DNA of 64,000 nucleotides, taken from NCBI GenBank assembly GCA_003508835.1, contig PUFA01000057.1:10242501-10306500 (forward strand). The letters are read 5' to 3'. This document shows positions 13,755-26,642 of the stretch, piece after piece (positions within the stretch are counted from its first letter, which is position 1; each line of letters begins with the position of its first letter). The notes below the pieces were generated by a model. It saw only the letters and a program-made list of their open reading frames with translations. It was not told the DNA's origin and did no database searches. The translations under genes were made by a program, and so were the position numbers. Source of the stretch: Eonycteris spelaea (taxonomy: Eukaryota; Chordata; Mammalia; Chiroptera; Pteropodidae).

Positions 13755-16407
13755 TTTTTTTAAAAATAATATATTTTTTTATTTTTTGGCTGTAATTGGC
13801 ATACTATATTATATTAGTTTCGGGTATACAACATAGTGGTTAGAAATCGATATAACTCACAAATCAATCACCCAAATTTAGTACTCTTCTGACACCTTAT
13901 ATAGTTATTACAATATAATTGGCTATATTCTTTATGCTATACTTTATATCTCCATGACTATTTTGTAACTACCCATTTGTACTTCTTAATCCTTCGCCCG
14001 TTCCCCTTTTTTATGATACCCCTCAAGTTCCTTCCCATCTGGTAACCCTCAAAATGTTCTCTGTATCTATGAGTTTCTGTTTTTTGTTTGTTTGTTTTGT
14101 TCTTTAGAGTCCATATATATATGCTGTTATGTTGCATTTGTCTTCCTCTATCTGACTTACTCCACTCAACACAATACCCTCTAGGTCTATCATAAAATAT
14201 CTTTTTCCATGCCATTTCTTTTAGTCTGAAGTGAGTCTCTCGTAGTTATCATATGTAAGGGTCTCATTTTCTTATCTGTTCAGGTACCCTATCTTTTGAT
14301 GGGAGCATTTAACTCTTCTTCATTTGAAGTACTTACTGATAGATATGTAGTCATTGCCATTCTTTATTTAGATTTTTGATATTTATTCCTTCTTAAAGAA
14401 GTTCCTCCAACATTTCCTGTAATACTGGCTTGGTATTTTTTTAAAATGATATTTAAAAAATATTATTCTTTAAGTGATGAACTCCTTGAAGTTTGTCATG
14501 TCTGAGAAGCTCTTTATCTATCCTTTCATTCTAAATGATAGCTTTGGTAGGTAGAGTAATCTTGGGTGTAGGTCCTGGGTTTTCATCACTTTGAATATTT
14601 TGTGCCAAGCCTTTCTGTAAAATTTCTGTTGAGAAATGGGCTGCCAGTCTTATGGTTGCTCCCTTGTAGGTAACTAATTGCTTTTCTCTTGCTGCTTTTA
14701 AGATTCTCCCTTGAATTTATTTTTGGCATTTTAATTATGATGTGTCTTGGTGTGGGCCTCTATATGAGTTTATCTTGTTTAGGACTCTCTGAACTTCCTG
14801 GGGTTGTATGTCTATTTCCTTCACCAGGTTAGAGAAGTTTTCCATCATTTCTTCAAATAGGTTTTCACTTCCTTGCTCTCTCTCTTCTCCTTCTGATACC
14901 CCTATGATGAAAATGTTGTTATACTTGATGTTGTCCCAGAGGCTTCTTAAACTATCTTCATTTCTTGGATTCTTTTTTCTTGTTGCTGTTTTGATCAGCT
15001 GTTCTCTACTATCCCATTCTCTAATTATTGATTCAATCCTCTGTTTCATCTACTCTGTTGATTCCCTCTAATGTACTCTTCATCTCAGATATTTTATTCT
15101 TCATTTCTGACTGGTTCCCTGTTATGTTTTCTATCTCCATTTTTATGTTTTCTGTCTCTTTGTTAAAGTTTTCACTCTTCCCCTAAATTTCTTGAGCATC
15201 CTTATAACCAATGTTCTGAACTCTGAATCTGGTATATTATTTGTCTCCATTTCGGTGAATTATTTTTCTAGAGCTTTGTTCTGTTCCTTCATGTGGGCAT
15301 GCTTCTTTGTCTCCTCATTTTGGCTGTCTCCCTGAGTCTCTTTCTGTGTATTAGGTAGGGATCCTAAGTCTCCCAGTCTTAGTAGAGTGGCTTTATGTAA
15401 TTGATGTGTTGTGGTGATCAGTGGCACAGTCCTGGGAGGGGGGGATTCCAGCAGCAGGCCAAGTTTAGCTGCAGTCTGTGCATCTCCAGGGCCACCTGGT
15501 AAGAATCACCAAGCAATCCACATATGGCTGCCACCTATGCCGGGCTTATAGGTGCCTTGAGGGATCAAGTCTGAAACCATGACCAGCTACCACTAATGTG
15601 GGGTTTGGGGCTGCTCAGCAAGAGATACAGGGCATGACAAGGCCAAATGCTGCTTCTTTGAGTTTTGTGAACCTCTGGGCTCACAAGTTGGGAGAGGCAG
15701 AGTCTCAGGGAATCCCTCGGGTGGAGAGACTTGTGTATCCAAGTTGATGGCACCTCCAATACAGCATTGCCTGTATTGCCTGGAGTAGAGAGGGCTCAAC
15801 AAAGGAATAATGGCTTCTGCCTGCACATCTGTTTGGGAGAATGCTGCCCCTCCTGCCCTCATCCTGAAGCCCAACAACTAAGCGCCCACCTCCTATTATG
15901 TCCCTAGTGCTCTTCGAGCAGCTGCCCCAGCACTGGATCTTAGAGCTAGTGAATCCATCAGTGAGTAAGGCTGGTAGTGGGCCCTTTAAGAGAAACAGTC
16001 TCCAACTCCCGCAGCCCTCCATCTCACTCAGCCGCAACCTCTGCTGGTTTTCACAGCCAGAGATTGTGGGGACTTCTCTTTCTAGCACTGGTATTCTGGG
16101 CTGGGGAGCCCACTATGCATCTGGTACCCCTTGCTCCTCAGGTGAGGGAGGGGCTATGCAGCAAAAATAGCCCTCCCGCTTCTTGATTACCACATGTGGT
16201 GTGGGACTGGGTTGCTTCGCGTCTCCACCCCTCCTACCATTTTGAGGTGAACTATTACATTTTTGTCACTAGTTATAGGGCTTCTGTTCAGCCAGACCTC
16301 AGGTAACTCTGCGTGTTGGTTGCTCTGTAGTTTTGTTATAATTTTGGTGTGGTCACAAGAGGAGGTGTGCACAGCCACTACCTTCTATGCCATATTGCCT
16401 CCAGTTT
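13755..16407 (-). mobile_element. Antisense L1, internally deleted (keeps 5'UTR, ORF1 and 3' end)
   Basis: A 2.65-kb insertion on the minus strand, flanked by an imperfect 10-bp target-site duplication ('ctgatattgc' at 13745-13754, 'ctgacattgt' at 16408-16417), both inside the older L1. It starts on minus with the 5'UTR (about 16400 down to 15100), then ORF1 (about 15070-14480) and the first codons of ORF2. Near 14190-14200 it jumps straight to the 3' end ('atagacctagagggtattgt' type) and ends in a T-rich tail on plus. About 3 kb of ORF2, including all of the RT, is absent. It had to move with proteins supplied by another L1. Confidence 0.85.
14735..15049 (-). pseudogene. L1 ORF1 remnant in the antisense L1
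   Basis: A 104-codon frame reads through the ORF1p RNA-binding region ('EDSLRSLWDNIKYNNIFIIG', 'ENLFEEMMENFSNLVKEIDI'), closely parallel to the copies at 9.8 and 43.1 kb. It opens late, lacks the N-terminal coiled coil in frame, and ends before the C-terminal domain, so the copy is broken. Confidence 0.8.
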
Positions 16408-17575
16408 CTGACATTGTTCTTAGTAATATTTTTTTCAGATACATCTCCTCAGGCAGGTGAAACAAATGAAAAAATGAACAAATGGGACACTATCAAACTA
16501 AAAAGGTTTTGCTCAGCAAAGGAAATCATCAACAAAATGAAAAGACAACCTATTGAATGGGAGAAAATATTTGCCAATGATACATCTGAAAAGGGGTTAA
16601 TATCAAAGATTTATAACAAAACGCACTACAACTGAACACACACACACACAAAACAAGAAATCCAATTAAAAATGGGCTAAGGACCTGAATAGGCATTTCT
16701 TCAAAGAGGACATACAGATGACCAATGGACATATGAAAAAATGCTCAATGACACTAATTATTAGAGAAATGCAAATTAAAATCACAGTGAGATACCACCT
16801 TACACTTGTCAGGATGGCTATCATCAATAAATCAATAAACAATAAGTGTTGTTGAGGATGCAGAGAAAAAGGAACCCTTTTGCACTGTTGGTGGGATTGC
16901 GTCCACTATGAAAAACAGATTGGGGGTTCCTCAAAAAATTAAAAATAGAACTACCTCACGACCCAGGAATTCCATTTCTAGGTATTTATCCAAAGAAAAC
17001 CAAAACACTAATTTGAAACTATATGTACAACCCTATGTTTACTGCAGTGCTATTTATAATAGCCAAGATATAAAAGCAATCTAAATGCCCATCAGTAGAA
17101 GATTGGGTAAAAAAGTGATATATATAAATGATGAAATATTACTCAGCCACAAAAAATGAAATCTTAACCTTTACAATAACATGTATAGAGGGTATTATGC
17201 TAAGTGAAGTAAGACAAAAACAAATACCATATAATTTCATTTATATTGAAATCTAAAGAACAAAACAAACAAAATGAAAATAGAAGCAGAAACACAGATC
17301 AAAATGGTAACTACAAGATTGGAGCGGGGGGGGGGTGGGTTGAGGGACTCAGTTAAAAAAAATGAAGGAATTAAGAAATAGAAATTTGTAGTTACAAAAT
17401 AGTCACAGGGATGTGATGAAGTACAGCAGAAGGAATATAGTCAATAATATTGCAATACCTATGTATAGTGCCAGTGGGTATTGCACTAATCAGGGGGGAT
17501 TACTTTGTAATTTATATAAGTGTCTAACCACTATGCTATACACCTGAAACCAACTCTAATTGAAAAATAAAAAAT

Positions 17576-18989
17576 AAAGAAATTCCAAGGCACTTAATAA
17601 TCATAACCTGAAAATGCAATTTTGATAGAGCTGACAGTGTGGCTATTGAAATTGGTCAACTTGGTCAAGACCAAGTATTCATTCTTCACTCTTGGTAATG
17701 CCCAGTATCAACTTCCCTTAGCAAGAGTTTCACTTCAAAACGCTCACCTGGAAAACAGCTAAAATGGACTATGACAAATAGAAGATGGCACCCAACTTTT
17801 CTTATGGTTCTTGCAGAATACTGTCTCTTTTGCATCAGATAATAACATTTTAAGAGCACTTCACTGCTTTGATTCTCAATCAAAGCCTACTACTATTCAT
17901 GTGCTGTTTTATTATTTCAGGTTAGCATGTTTATAAAGCATTTAAATTATACATAAAATGAATCAGATAATTTGCTAATTTTAAAGAAAAATAGCAAAAC
18001 TAAAAAAAGCTATTTCTATTCCTCATACCACAATGCTTCATCAATAATACTTTTTTCTTTTTAAATTTAAACATGTATATATTTATTTATTCAACAAAAT
18101 TCGAAGCATCTTCTAAGTAATGGAATTGAAAAATTTGAAAGAAATATTTCAAAACACAAGTCATGGGAAAGATGACAGGAAAAGTAACAATCACTAAATA
18201 AATATAAAATGATGTTACATCAAATAACTAATTTTTAATGCATCCACATTTTACAGATGATTTTTAAAAAAGAAATCAGTAACTTGTCCAATATCACACT
18301 TGATTTTTCCAAGAATATAATAAAATATATAGATTTCCCCCCCACACACACTGCTCATCCCTAAATAGATATTTAATAAATATTAGTTTCTTTCCCTTTC
18401 CTCTGAATTCACATCCTGATCATCTTCTTCCATTTTTTTTTTCCTTCTGTCCTTGGTTGTCACACAGAATTGAGAATTTATGATGAAATAGCCCCTCTGA
18501 CTCGGTCACAGAGAAAATAGGTGACTCTGAGTAAGTGCAGCTGACAAATGACTCCCAGCTCCAGTAGATTGCACTTAAAGAGATACACCTGCCTAAAGTG
18601 GTTACGGAGTGATATATTTCTAAACAGAGATCTGCCATAAATTAGAAAAAAAAATAAAAGCATATAAAAAACAACAAAGTAGGCAACATTTTTTTAGTAA
18701 CTGAAACTAGTTTTAGAAAACTTGAAATGTCTTTGTCAGTCCTTGTCTGTCAAACATTATTCTCTGTTTGGTTAAGCTATACAAACACCAGTGCTCTGAT
18801 GTAAGGAAGACTTTTCTTTTTGTACATTGTACATAAATGTCTTTAATCTTTTGAGTTAGGGATTTATTGGTTGAGTCTTCATGAGTAAATTCATCAAAGC
18901 TCTGAAATGGTTTTTCCTCCAAAAAGAAATAGGGAAGTAGCAGAAAAGAGTCAGTGAGGCTCAAACCAGGAACCCCTAACCTGCCTGCC
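17576..18989. other. Unassigned AT-rich DNA after the L1
   Basis: No gene or nameable repeat. Frames are at most 72 codons long and show no domain; the 122-codon minus frame that starts in the next repeat is low-complexity in part. Confidence 0.5.
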
Positions 18990-19037
18990 AAAAACAAAAC
19001 AAAACAAAACAAACAAATAAACAAACAAACAAACAAA
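18990..19037. repeat. (AAAAC)n/(AAAC)n simple repeat
   Basis: A tandem AAAAC run passes into AAAC units. It makes the Phe/Val/Cys-rich pieces of the minus-strand frames across it, which are therefore not protein evidence. Confidence 0.92.
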
Positions 19038-19694
19038 ACCCTGTTTTCCTGGTACAAGAGAGTAGTTGAGGGTCCAGCCAACTTTCAGCCAACTGACTTC
19101 TGGGGCTTGGGTTAACGTATCTTGGGTAAAGGGATTGCGATTGAGCTGACCAGCTGCAAATGAATGGTTTTTTTCTTTGGATTTCAACAGCAACAACAAA
19201 CCAAACAAAATGACCACATCATAGGTAAGCCTCACAGCTATGCTCTGGTCACTTGCTCTGGTTCTTTTCACTGCCTTGTTTAAGATGAGGTCTCAAAGTC
19301 AGCCCATGAACTAAAAATTAGCCAACTCTCCTCTCACTTGTGGGTTGTAGAGAACAAGCAAGAAGTGCTTCGTGAGTTGGTTGGGAAACAGATTGCGTAG
19401 AAGAAGCTGCTTCTGGTTTCAGTTTGATTCCCTCTCCATCTTTCCTGCTCCCCTTCCTTGTCCCTAGATCTGTGTTTCCAGCTCCATAAAAAGATTTTAC
19501 ACAAAATGTCTTCAGAAGGCAGTTAGACCTGTTACGGTTTGTCTCGATTGTTTCAACAGGAAGGGTAACACTTTTAAAATTAAAATATATGAAAAGGTCT
19601 TAACTTCCAGGGCTCTTTAAATTTGCATTTTTTTCTGGGAATTTTCAAAGGGTAACTGCAACATGTAAACCAAAGGACTTTTAGAAAGTAGGTA
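19038..19694. other. Unassigned DNA
   Basis: No gene, RNA or nameable repeat found between the A-rich simple repeat and the following LTR. Confidence 0.5.
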
Positions 19695-20128
19695 TGTTAG
19701 TTTTCCAGGGCTGCTGTAACTAGTACCACAAACCAGATGGCTTAAGCAATAGAAATTTAATGTCTCACAGTTGAGAGGCCAGAAGTCTGACGTCAAGATG
19801 TGGCCAGGGTTAGTTCCATCTGAGGACCGTGAGTACAGGGTCTGTTCTATGCCTTCCTCCTAGCTTCTGGTAGTTTGCTGGCAATCTTTTGCGTTCCTTG
19901 GCTTGTATGTGTATCACCTCAATCTCTGCCTTCCTGTTCACATAGTGTTCTTCCTATGTGTTGTCATAATGAATTAGGGGCCCATCCTTCTCCAGTATGA
20001 TCTCATCTTAACTAAATACACCTATAATGCCCCTGTTTCCAAATAAAAATACATTCTGAGGTACTGGGGTTTAGCACTTTGACATATGAATTTTGGAGAA
20101 ACACAATTCGACCCTTCAACCCATAACA
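19695..20128 (-). mobile_element. MaLR-type solo LTR (MLT1 class)
   Basis: On the minus strand it starts TGTTATGGG and reads 'gaattgtgtttctccaaaat', 'cccagtacctcagaatg', 'agaagctaggaggaagg', and ends 'cagccctggaaaactaaca', the order of an MLT1 LTR. It is 434 bp, TG to CA, with an imperfect 7-bp flanking duplication ('gtaggta' left, 'gtgggta' right). No internal region is attached. MaLR elements are nonautonomous ERVL relatives; this copy is old and has no coding sequence. Confidence 0.8.
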
Positions 20129-22189
20129 GTGGGTATGTAGGTGTGTTTATGTGTGTGCCCAGTGGCTCAAGGTCCCTTATCACACAGTCAATTATAGATA
20201 TAACTTGAGCACATGTTATGTGTGTAATGTTAGACAGTGTGCTAGGAGTTAAGTGAGTAATCAGGTGCCCTGGTCTGTCTGAGACTTAGAGGGTTCCTGA
20301 TGTGGAAGTTTTTTGCTGGAATAACAAAAGTCCAGGACAAACCAGAATGAGCTGATCACCCCTGAGGGAAAATATGCCTATAACAAAAAACATTCACAAA
20401 AATCATCAGTTCACGCCATAGTCACAAGTCTACTGTCAAATTTGGACCTGTGATTGGAGGAATATTCATAAACTCTTAGGATTTAAAGGTACCATGAAAA
20501 CCTTTTGGAGAGGCTCAGTGGGGGAGGGATGCATGTCTCACACAAAACACAACACATGTATGTGTCTTGGTAAGAGAAGCATTCCTGGCCTCATAAGCTT
20601 CTCAAAGAAACCAGTGAAAACAAATATTTTTTATAAGGAAGTTTAAGAGTTACAAAGAGTTTTTTTAAAAAGGAGTCATCATTTAGAAAAAAAGGTTTTT
20701 AAAGATAATTAAAGATTTATAGAGTGATATAAAATTGTATAGAAAATACGAAAGGAAGTACATACAGACTTAGATTAATTTAAAAGGTTATTTCAGGATT
20801 TCAGGTTGCATGTTAAATTAGAGAATTGTATAGGACTTATAAAGAATCATATGTAAAGAAAGACTTTTTCCAGTTGTGTAGAGGGTCATAGAAACATATC
20901 AGGGGAATTTAGAATATTAAATTGAAAATTTTATAAATTGTACATAGAGACAATTATAGAAAGAGCTGTACACAGATAAGGTTGCCCAAAAGCTAAAAGA
21001 ACTGGCAGGAGAGAATTATGTAAGATATTATAAATGTTGACTAGATTTAATAAATGAATGAGTAGAGAAATGAATGAATGAGTGACTATATTCACAAGCT
21101 CTTTTAGAACACTGGGTCTTATTTACCCGGGTCCTGAATAGCTTGAACCTGGGGTGAGAAAACCTGGATTTAAATTCACTGTGGTGGCCAGCTTAGGCTC
21201 TAACCTGGGATCCTGCAAAATGTAGTGTACGTCACTGAGGGATGGATCAGGTGTTCATCCACTGGCACCATCCTTTGGCCAAGCACTATTTCACATGGAT
21301 GTTAACTGTTCCCTCTCCCTCTTCCAGGTTGTGCATTCATGGGTGACCGAAAGCCTCCCCAAAACTGAGCCTGAGACAAGAACTTGGTGCCTATATTTGA
21401 GAGATGATCCCAAGAAACTGGAGTGTGTGAGGGAGGACAATGAGACAGAAAAAGAGGAAAAGGAATAAAGGGTGAGTGTGCCACTGCACTGGTTACTGCT
21501 CAGGTACCTGGGGCTCCACTTCTCCAGACCCTCTGAGGAACCCTGTGGCATATGCCTCAGATCTGACTTCCAAAGGAATTCCAATGTATAGACCCTCCTC
21601 TATTATCAGAAAGGGGCTCTGGGGATGTTAGCTCCCCCAAACTTTGGGGCTTCTTTGCCAACAGCTGAGGGGGAAAAAAAAGCCCCTGCTGGCGGAGGGG
21701 CTGGCACCAACACAAACAAGCCGCAGAGGGACAAGGCTATAGTTTTGAGTGCCAGCCCCCACCTGCTATCCCATCCTAACAGCCCTGATGAAGTTTCAAC
21801 ATCTCTGGGGCACGACTGTGACCTCCTTCTCTGTTTCTCCGTACTCCTCTCATGTACTCAACTCCCTCTCCTCCCTGTGCCCCAGCACCTTTACTCAGCT
21901 TCTTAGATGTCCCAGGCTTCCTTATTTCCCACAGATGAACCCCAAATTACTATCTGCCTGCTGAAGTCTTTCATGTGAAGCCAGCTCATCTTGCCAAGTC
22001 GCTACCTCCTTCCTTCCCAGCTCCCGTGTGGTGCATGCCTTCCTCCCACAGCAAGTCTTGCTGATTCAAGGCCACCACCTAAACAATTACCCTCACCTGC
22101 ACAGCCTCCCCCACCACCTTCTCTTCTGTGAATGCCTACCTATTTTTCAGTCTTCACCTCTTCCTGTAAGCCTCCATGATCCCTGACAT
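20129..22189. other. Unassigned DNA; A-rich block then GC-richer block
   Basis: About 20600-21080 is unusually A-rich on plus with many 'aaagatt/ttaaag' words but no repeat unit or family I know. About 21280-22150 is C/T-rich with a short perfect hairpin (CCCCAAA/TTTGGGG, 21635-21649). Frames up to 97 codons show no domain. Confidence 0.5.
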
Positions 22190-22970
22190 ACCCCCAAAAC
22201 ACACACACACATGCACTTACCCACCACACATTCCACGTATGCACACATCACACATGCTCTGACACCTACACATATCATACACACCACCATCAACACCACA
22301 ACCTATGTACGCATATACCATACTACACACGAACCACACACACACTGTTCACCACATACACACCATACTACTCACACTCCACCACGAAACACACATACCA
22401 CACACCACACTCACATACCACATGCACATACTTAATACACACATCACATACAAAATACACACATACACATATAATACACAACATACACATACCGTCTACT
22501 GTATACATATCATACCACACATACCACCACGACTATCACTATCACAGCCTGTGCACATGTACACCACAGCACACACACACACTCCTCACACCTCACATAT
22601 ACTACACACACATACAATACACACATCCAACACTACACACGCACCACCCTATACATACACTCCTCATACTCCCAAACACATACCACACACACAACATACA
22701 TACACCATCTACCACACATATACACACCACATAAACCACCACCACAACACTCTAACAACCTGTACACACATATACTACAGTACACACGTACATCACCCAA
22801 CACACATCCACACATACACATCCACATACACCATGACACATTCACAAATATACACTTCACACATCACAACATCCCTCCACCTCCCACACCCCCGCACAAC
22901 ATACACACAAAACATACACATATTACCCATACATATAAACACAGCTTACCACGCCCCCACATGCATACCT
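22190..22970. repeat. Long degenerate CA-rich low-complexity tract
   Basis: About 780 bp on plus made almost only of A, C and T in irregular CACA, CATAC and CCACA words, with very few G. The array is irregular (words such as 'cacataccacac' and 'atacacatac' recur at varying spacing), not a clean microsatellite. It produces a 239-codon His/Thr/Tyr-rich open frame at 22305-23024 that is a composition artefact. Confidence 0.9.
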
Positions 22971-23429
22971 GCTCTGTTTGTTATAGTTCTATTGATAGTC
23001 ACCACCAGTAGCTTTGTGTTGTAGTTATTTCTATTTCTTCTCAAGTTTTCTTATTTGGTGCTTAAGTAGGTTCTATATCTTGTTAATTTGTTTTCCACCA
23101 GTAAATCACTGTCACATGCACAGTGGCCTCAGTGAATATTGGGTGAATTAAACTGAATACAATAATCGTAGTTAATTTAATAGGCAGAGGACACGGAATG
23201 ATTAAATGCACAGCAGTGGTAGCTTCATGGGCCGTTAGAGTTGGTGAGCTGGACATTTTCTAAACTCCACAATGGCAAAGACTCATTATCTGACTGACTG
23301 CCTACCCATTGAGATATCCCACTTGCAGAAAACAGTCATCCGTATCAAGTCCAGTGGCTCAAAGGTCTGCTATGATGGCAGCATTAAAGGACCCAGAGTG
23401 GGAGTTCAAACATATGTGGGGAGGCTGTG

Positions 23430-23545
23430 GCTGCTGAGATCTGGACAAGTCAGGCCAAAGGCTTATATTTCAATGAGAAGTCACGGGGAACCACTACAGG
23501 TCTTGGAGCTAAGGTGCAATATGATTAAGGCTGCACTTTAATAAT
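23430..23545 (+). repeat. Fragment of the ancient dispersed repeat
   Basis: Words such as 'caatgagaagtcacggggaa' and 'gcaatatgattaaggctgca' match the internal part of the old repeat also seen near 3.1 and 62 kb. The surrounding 22971-23429 holds nothing I can name. Confidence 0.5.
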
Positions 23546-26500
23546 AGACCATTAGGTATGTTTATGTGGAAAAATCTTCACATTTTGCAAATAAGCCAGG
23601 TATGCATTGTCTGCCTCATCAGAAATTCCACACACAGCTTGATGTGCTCACAAATTCACAATTCAGAATTAATTGGTTTTTAGGCCGTGCATTTAGGTCA
23701 GATCACCCAGACACTCCATTTCATGTGGTGAAAAGAAATTAAGTCAATTTTCCCCCTGCCAGACCCTCGGCTTTCATCTCGCAGGCCTGGCAAGCCATCC
23801 CCCTGCATGAATGGGAGGAAGACAACCTTTAAAGGCATTCTCATTATTTCTCAGGAAGATGTCATTAAGTACTGTAAACATGTCCTGAATGAGTCCATGT
23901 CACAAAGACTGCAAAGTGTTTATAGAATAAAAACCTATAAGCACCAAAGTGATATAAAAGGTGAGGGTGTGGGGAGGGAGACGGAAAGAGAGAGAGATTT
24001 AAAAAAAAAAAAAAAGAAAAAGAAAACATCTTTTAACCAAGTTTAGTTAAAGGTATAGACTATAATGTAAATTTGCCCCTGGAGTTTTGACTACAGAGGA
24101 AAGCAGGGTTGGAACCCACTTAGTTCAAGTGCTCACCCTCCCTGTTCCCAGGCTACTGGAAGACATCGCTAATCGATCACACCCATCTTACTCTGAATTC
24201 ACAACTAACAGACATCACTAATTGATCACATCCATCATGCCCTCTGAATGCATACCTGGGTCAGAATGCTTGGCAACAAAGCAGTCCAAATCAAACAGTT
24301 TAAATTGCGATTTAAACTTACTGATGTTTCTATTTGTGAAGGGCTCAGGTATCCTTATTTGGAGTCTATGATACTGCACTATTACGAGAAGGATGGTTGG
24401 CCAAGATGAGATGAGCACATTCTCTTAGTTGAACATTGTCTTGTTATTTTACTCTGTATTGGTGTTTACAGTCAAGTTAAGGAGACAAGACACTCAGAGG
24501 TCTGCACTGGTTTTAATCCCTGAGAGCTGACACTGTGCACACACAGGCCTCAGGACAATGTCTGGAATATAAGGTGCATGAAATTGAAGAGGATCAGTAT
24601 GTTCATTTCCAAGGAGGAATGGCAGCATCAAGACTTTTCTTTCGAACTCTGCCTTCAGCAACTAGAAACCATTTGCCCTCCTCATGCAGACAGCAGAAGG
24701 GCCTGGGAATCTGAATTCTCCTGGAGCAGGCCTTAGCCATGGATCAACAGTGTTAAAGCACAGCCATTTTGCCTTGGGGTGGAAAAATTCTGAGGTGCAC
24801 ATTAGGTGTACATCCAGAGTCCCTGAAGGGTCAAGACAAAGCTACCTTCTGCACAACTTTGAGATCACACACCTGCTTGGCTTCTTCCCCTCCTTCCCTG
24901 CTTCTCCTTCTTCCTCGTTATCCTTGAGAGTACTTTTTTAATGCATTGTCACTGCACATGAATTTTTATCTTGGGCACAGAAAGAGCTGTAGATAATAAT
25001 CCCTTACTGGCATAATGCAAACCTCATCTGTGTTTCATCACTCTAAGGTGTGGCAGATTTGCTCCTGAGATTCTACTTGACCTCTTCTCCCAGGTTGTGC
25101 CTGGCCAGGTCTACACCCTGGAGAACAAGGGGCTGAAACAGCTGGGGCAGATCTGATGGGCTGCACAAGAATCCTCCCTTGGTAAGGACACACATTGTCT
25201 GCCTCACAAGCAAGGAGCAATGTGCATGTAGACTTTGTGCCAGGGAGCTCTAGGAAAAATGTCACCATATCAGTTGACAGGAAGATCATCCAAAATCTGG
25301 CCAGAAGGAAATACAAATAGAACTATAAGGAACCACCTCTCATAGGAATTTTTAGAAAAAATTTTAGGTATATAAAAATATTTGCTGAAGAAACTGAGAA
25401 ATTAAAGCAAATTTAACTTTAAAAATCACAATAGACTTTTTGTAATCTACTTTCATTTCATCATAAATGATAGCCACGGAGTTAGCATTCGCGAAGCTAC
25501 TAAGTAGTTTACAAAGTAGTTTTACTTATGTTATTCATTGTACTTTACAGGTATAATAATTTCTTCTGGTTTTAATTAAACAGGGAGAACTTTTGCACTA
25601 AGATGGGTGTTAGTTGTTTCAAATCAATAACCTGAGGGGACTGTGCTCTATTGAAAAGTATTACTCAAAACAATCTTCATTAGAAACTTAACCTACAGCT
25701 TATACTTCTTTTTTAAAAATTCAGCATTTTTCATTTGTTTGAAACAGTTTAAAATCAATCAGAAAAGGAAGATGAGAGAAATGGGTAAAGGCAACTGCAG
25801 TCAAAATTACAATGTGACAGGAAGGCAATAGGATCTGATGCTCCAAAGCTGGTTCTGGAGAAAGTCCATGTTTTATGGAAGGACCACACACAAGGATGAG
25901 CATCAACACACATTAGCATTAAAAGGATATTATCTATTTAGATTTATACTTACATTTTGTGGCATTCATTTATTAAACAGTGATTTCATTCACAGGATAT
26001 TATTTATATATTCACAGGATATTCTTGAGATTTTCATTTCTTTCCTACTCTGGTTCTCCGCTTCAACTGCAGGTGTGCCTGCAATATGCCATGACCCTAT
26101 AAATCAAGGATCTTCTGACTCCCCTGCCTGAAACAGTCTTCCTTTTGCCCACTCGGGACAGAATGCAGTGCCCCTGCCGCTCCGATTACTATCAAAGTGT
26201 CAGACAATGAGGAAACCCTACCTTTTCTCTCTTTATTAGCTCCACAGTACCAAAAATGTTTTTCTCAGTTGAAATTTGAAATTTTGAATTGAGAAGTCCC
26301 CATATTTGGACTTGAAAGAAACTGGAGCACATACTGGTCCCTCCCCACCAGCCAGCACTGGTGCTGGACCATGGCACTTCAACGCATGGCATGTGGCATT
26401 TGCTCCAAACTCTTGCTTTTTAAAACTACAGTGCATGCTCAGTAACCACATGTCCTGAGTCCAGCAATGCTTAGTCTTTTTTTGAGTTCCCTGTATCTTG

Positions 26501-26640
26501 TTTTCCATCTGGAACATAGCTCTCCACATCAGAGTTGAGATTCTTCACCTGGAGTCCATCACTTGTGAACTCCTATAATTGAATGCATTTTTTTTTTCTC
26601 TGCAAGATGTACGTGTAACTTTAAGCAGATTCTAAAAAGG
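23546..26640. other. Unassigned unique DNA, no gene seen
   Basis: A poly-A/G-A stretch (about 23985-24025) follows a GA-rich run but has no SINE body upstream. Two near-copies of 'cactaattgatcacatccat' type text (about 24165-24185 and 24215-24235) form a small local duplication. Frames up to 97 codons carry no known domain. Confidence 0.5.
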
Positions 26641-26642
26641 GT

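Larger units (their letters stand above)
10845..17230 (+). pseudogene. L1 ORF2 remnant (endonuclease and reverse transcriptase), dead
   Basis: ORF2p normally nicks target DNA and primes reverse transcription there. The endonuclease start is readable ('ITLNVNGLNA' near 10866, then 'KQDPYICCLQETHFR' near 10930). The RT block '[20 protein letters not shown]' lies near 12803-12862. The catalytic motif, normally FADD, reads F-V-D-N near 12915, so one catalytic Asp is lost. The frame is broken many times and is interrupted at 13755-16407 by an antisense L1. The C-terminal part resumes at 16418 ('gatacatctcctcaggcagg') and runs through the cysteine-rich region to about 17230. About 1275 residues would be normal. 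Confidence 0.85.
7683..17575 (+). mobile_element. Near full-length dead LINE-1, interrupted by two later insertions
   Basis: This L1 reads in order: 5'UTR (from about 7683), ORF1, a short spacer, ORF2, 3'UTR and A-rich tail ('attgaaaaataaaaaataaa'). Two younger insertions split it: a solo LTR at 9964-10401 inside ORF1 and an antisense L1 at 13755-16407 near the ORF2 C-terminal part. Without them it is about 6.8 kb, the usual length of a full element. Both ORFs have frameshifts and stops, so it cannot move itself. A possible imperfect target-site duplication flanks it ('aaatttcaaa' before, 'aaattccaag' after). Confidence 0.9.

Noticed and set aside
15593..16186. Several overlapping open frames of 60-127 codons
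   Set aside because: They fall in the GC-rich 5'UTR of the antisense L1 and have no counterparts in L1 proteins.
22305..23024. 239-codon open frame rich in His, Thr and Tyr
   Set aside because: It lies wholly in the CA-rich low-complexity tract. Lack of G on plus removes TAG and TGA stops, so a long frame is expected without selection.
23985..24025. Poly-A tract as a possible SINE or processed-pseudogene tail
   Set aside because: No SINE body, no gene homology and no clear flanking duplication upstream. It extends a GA-rich simple repeat.
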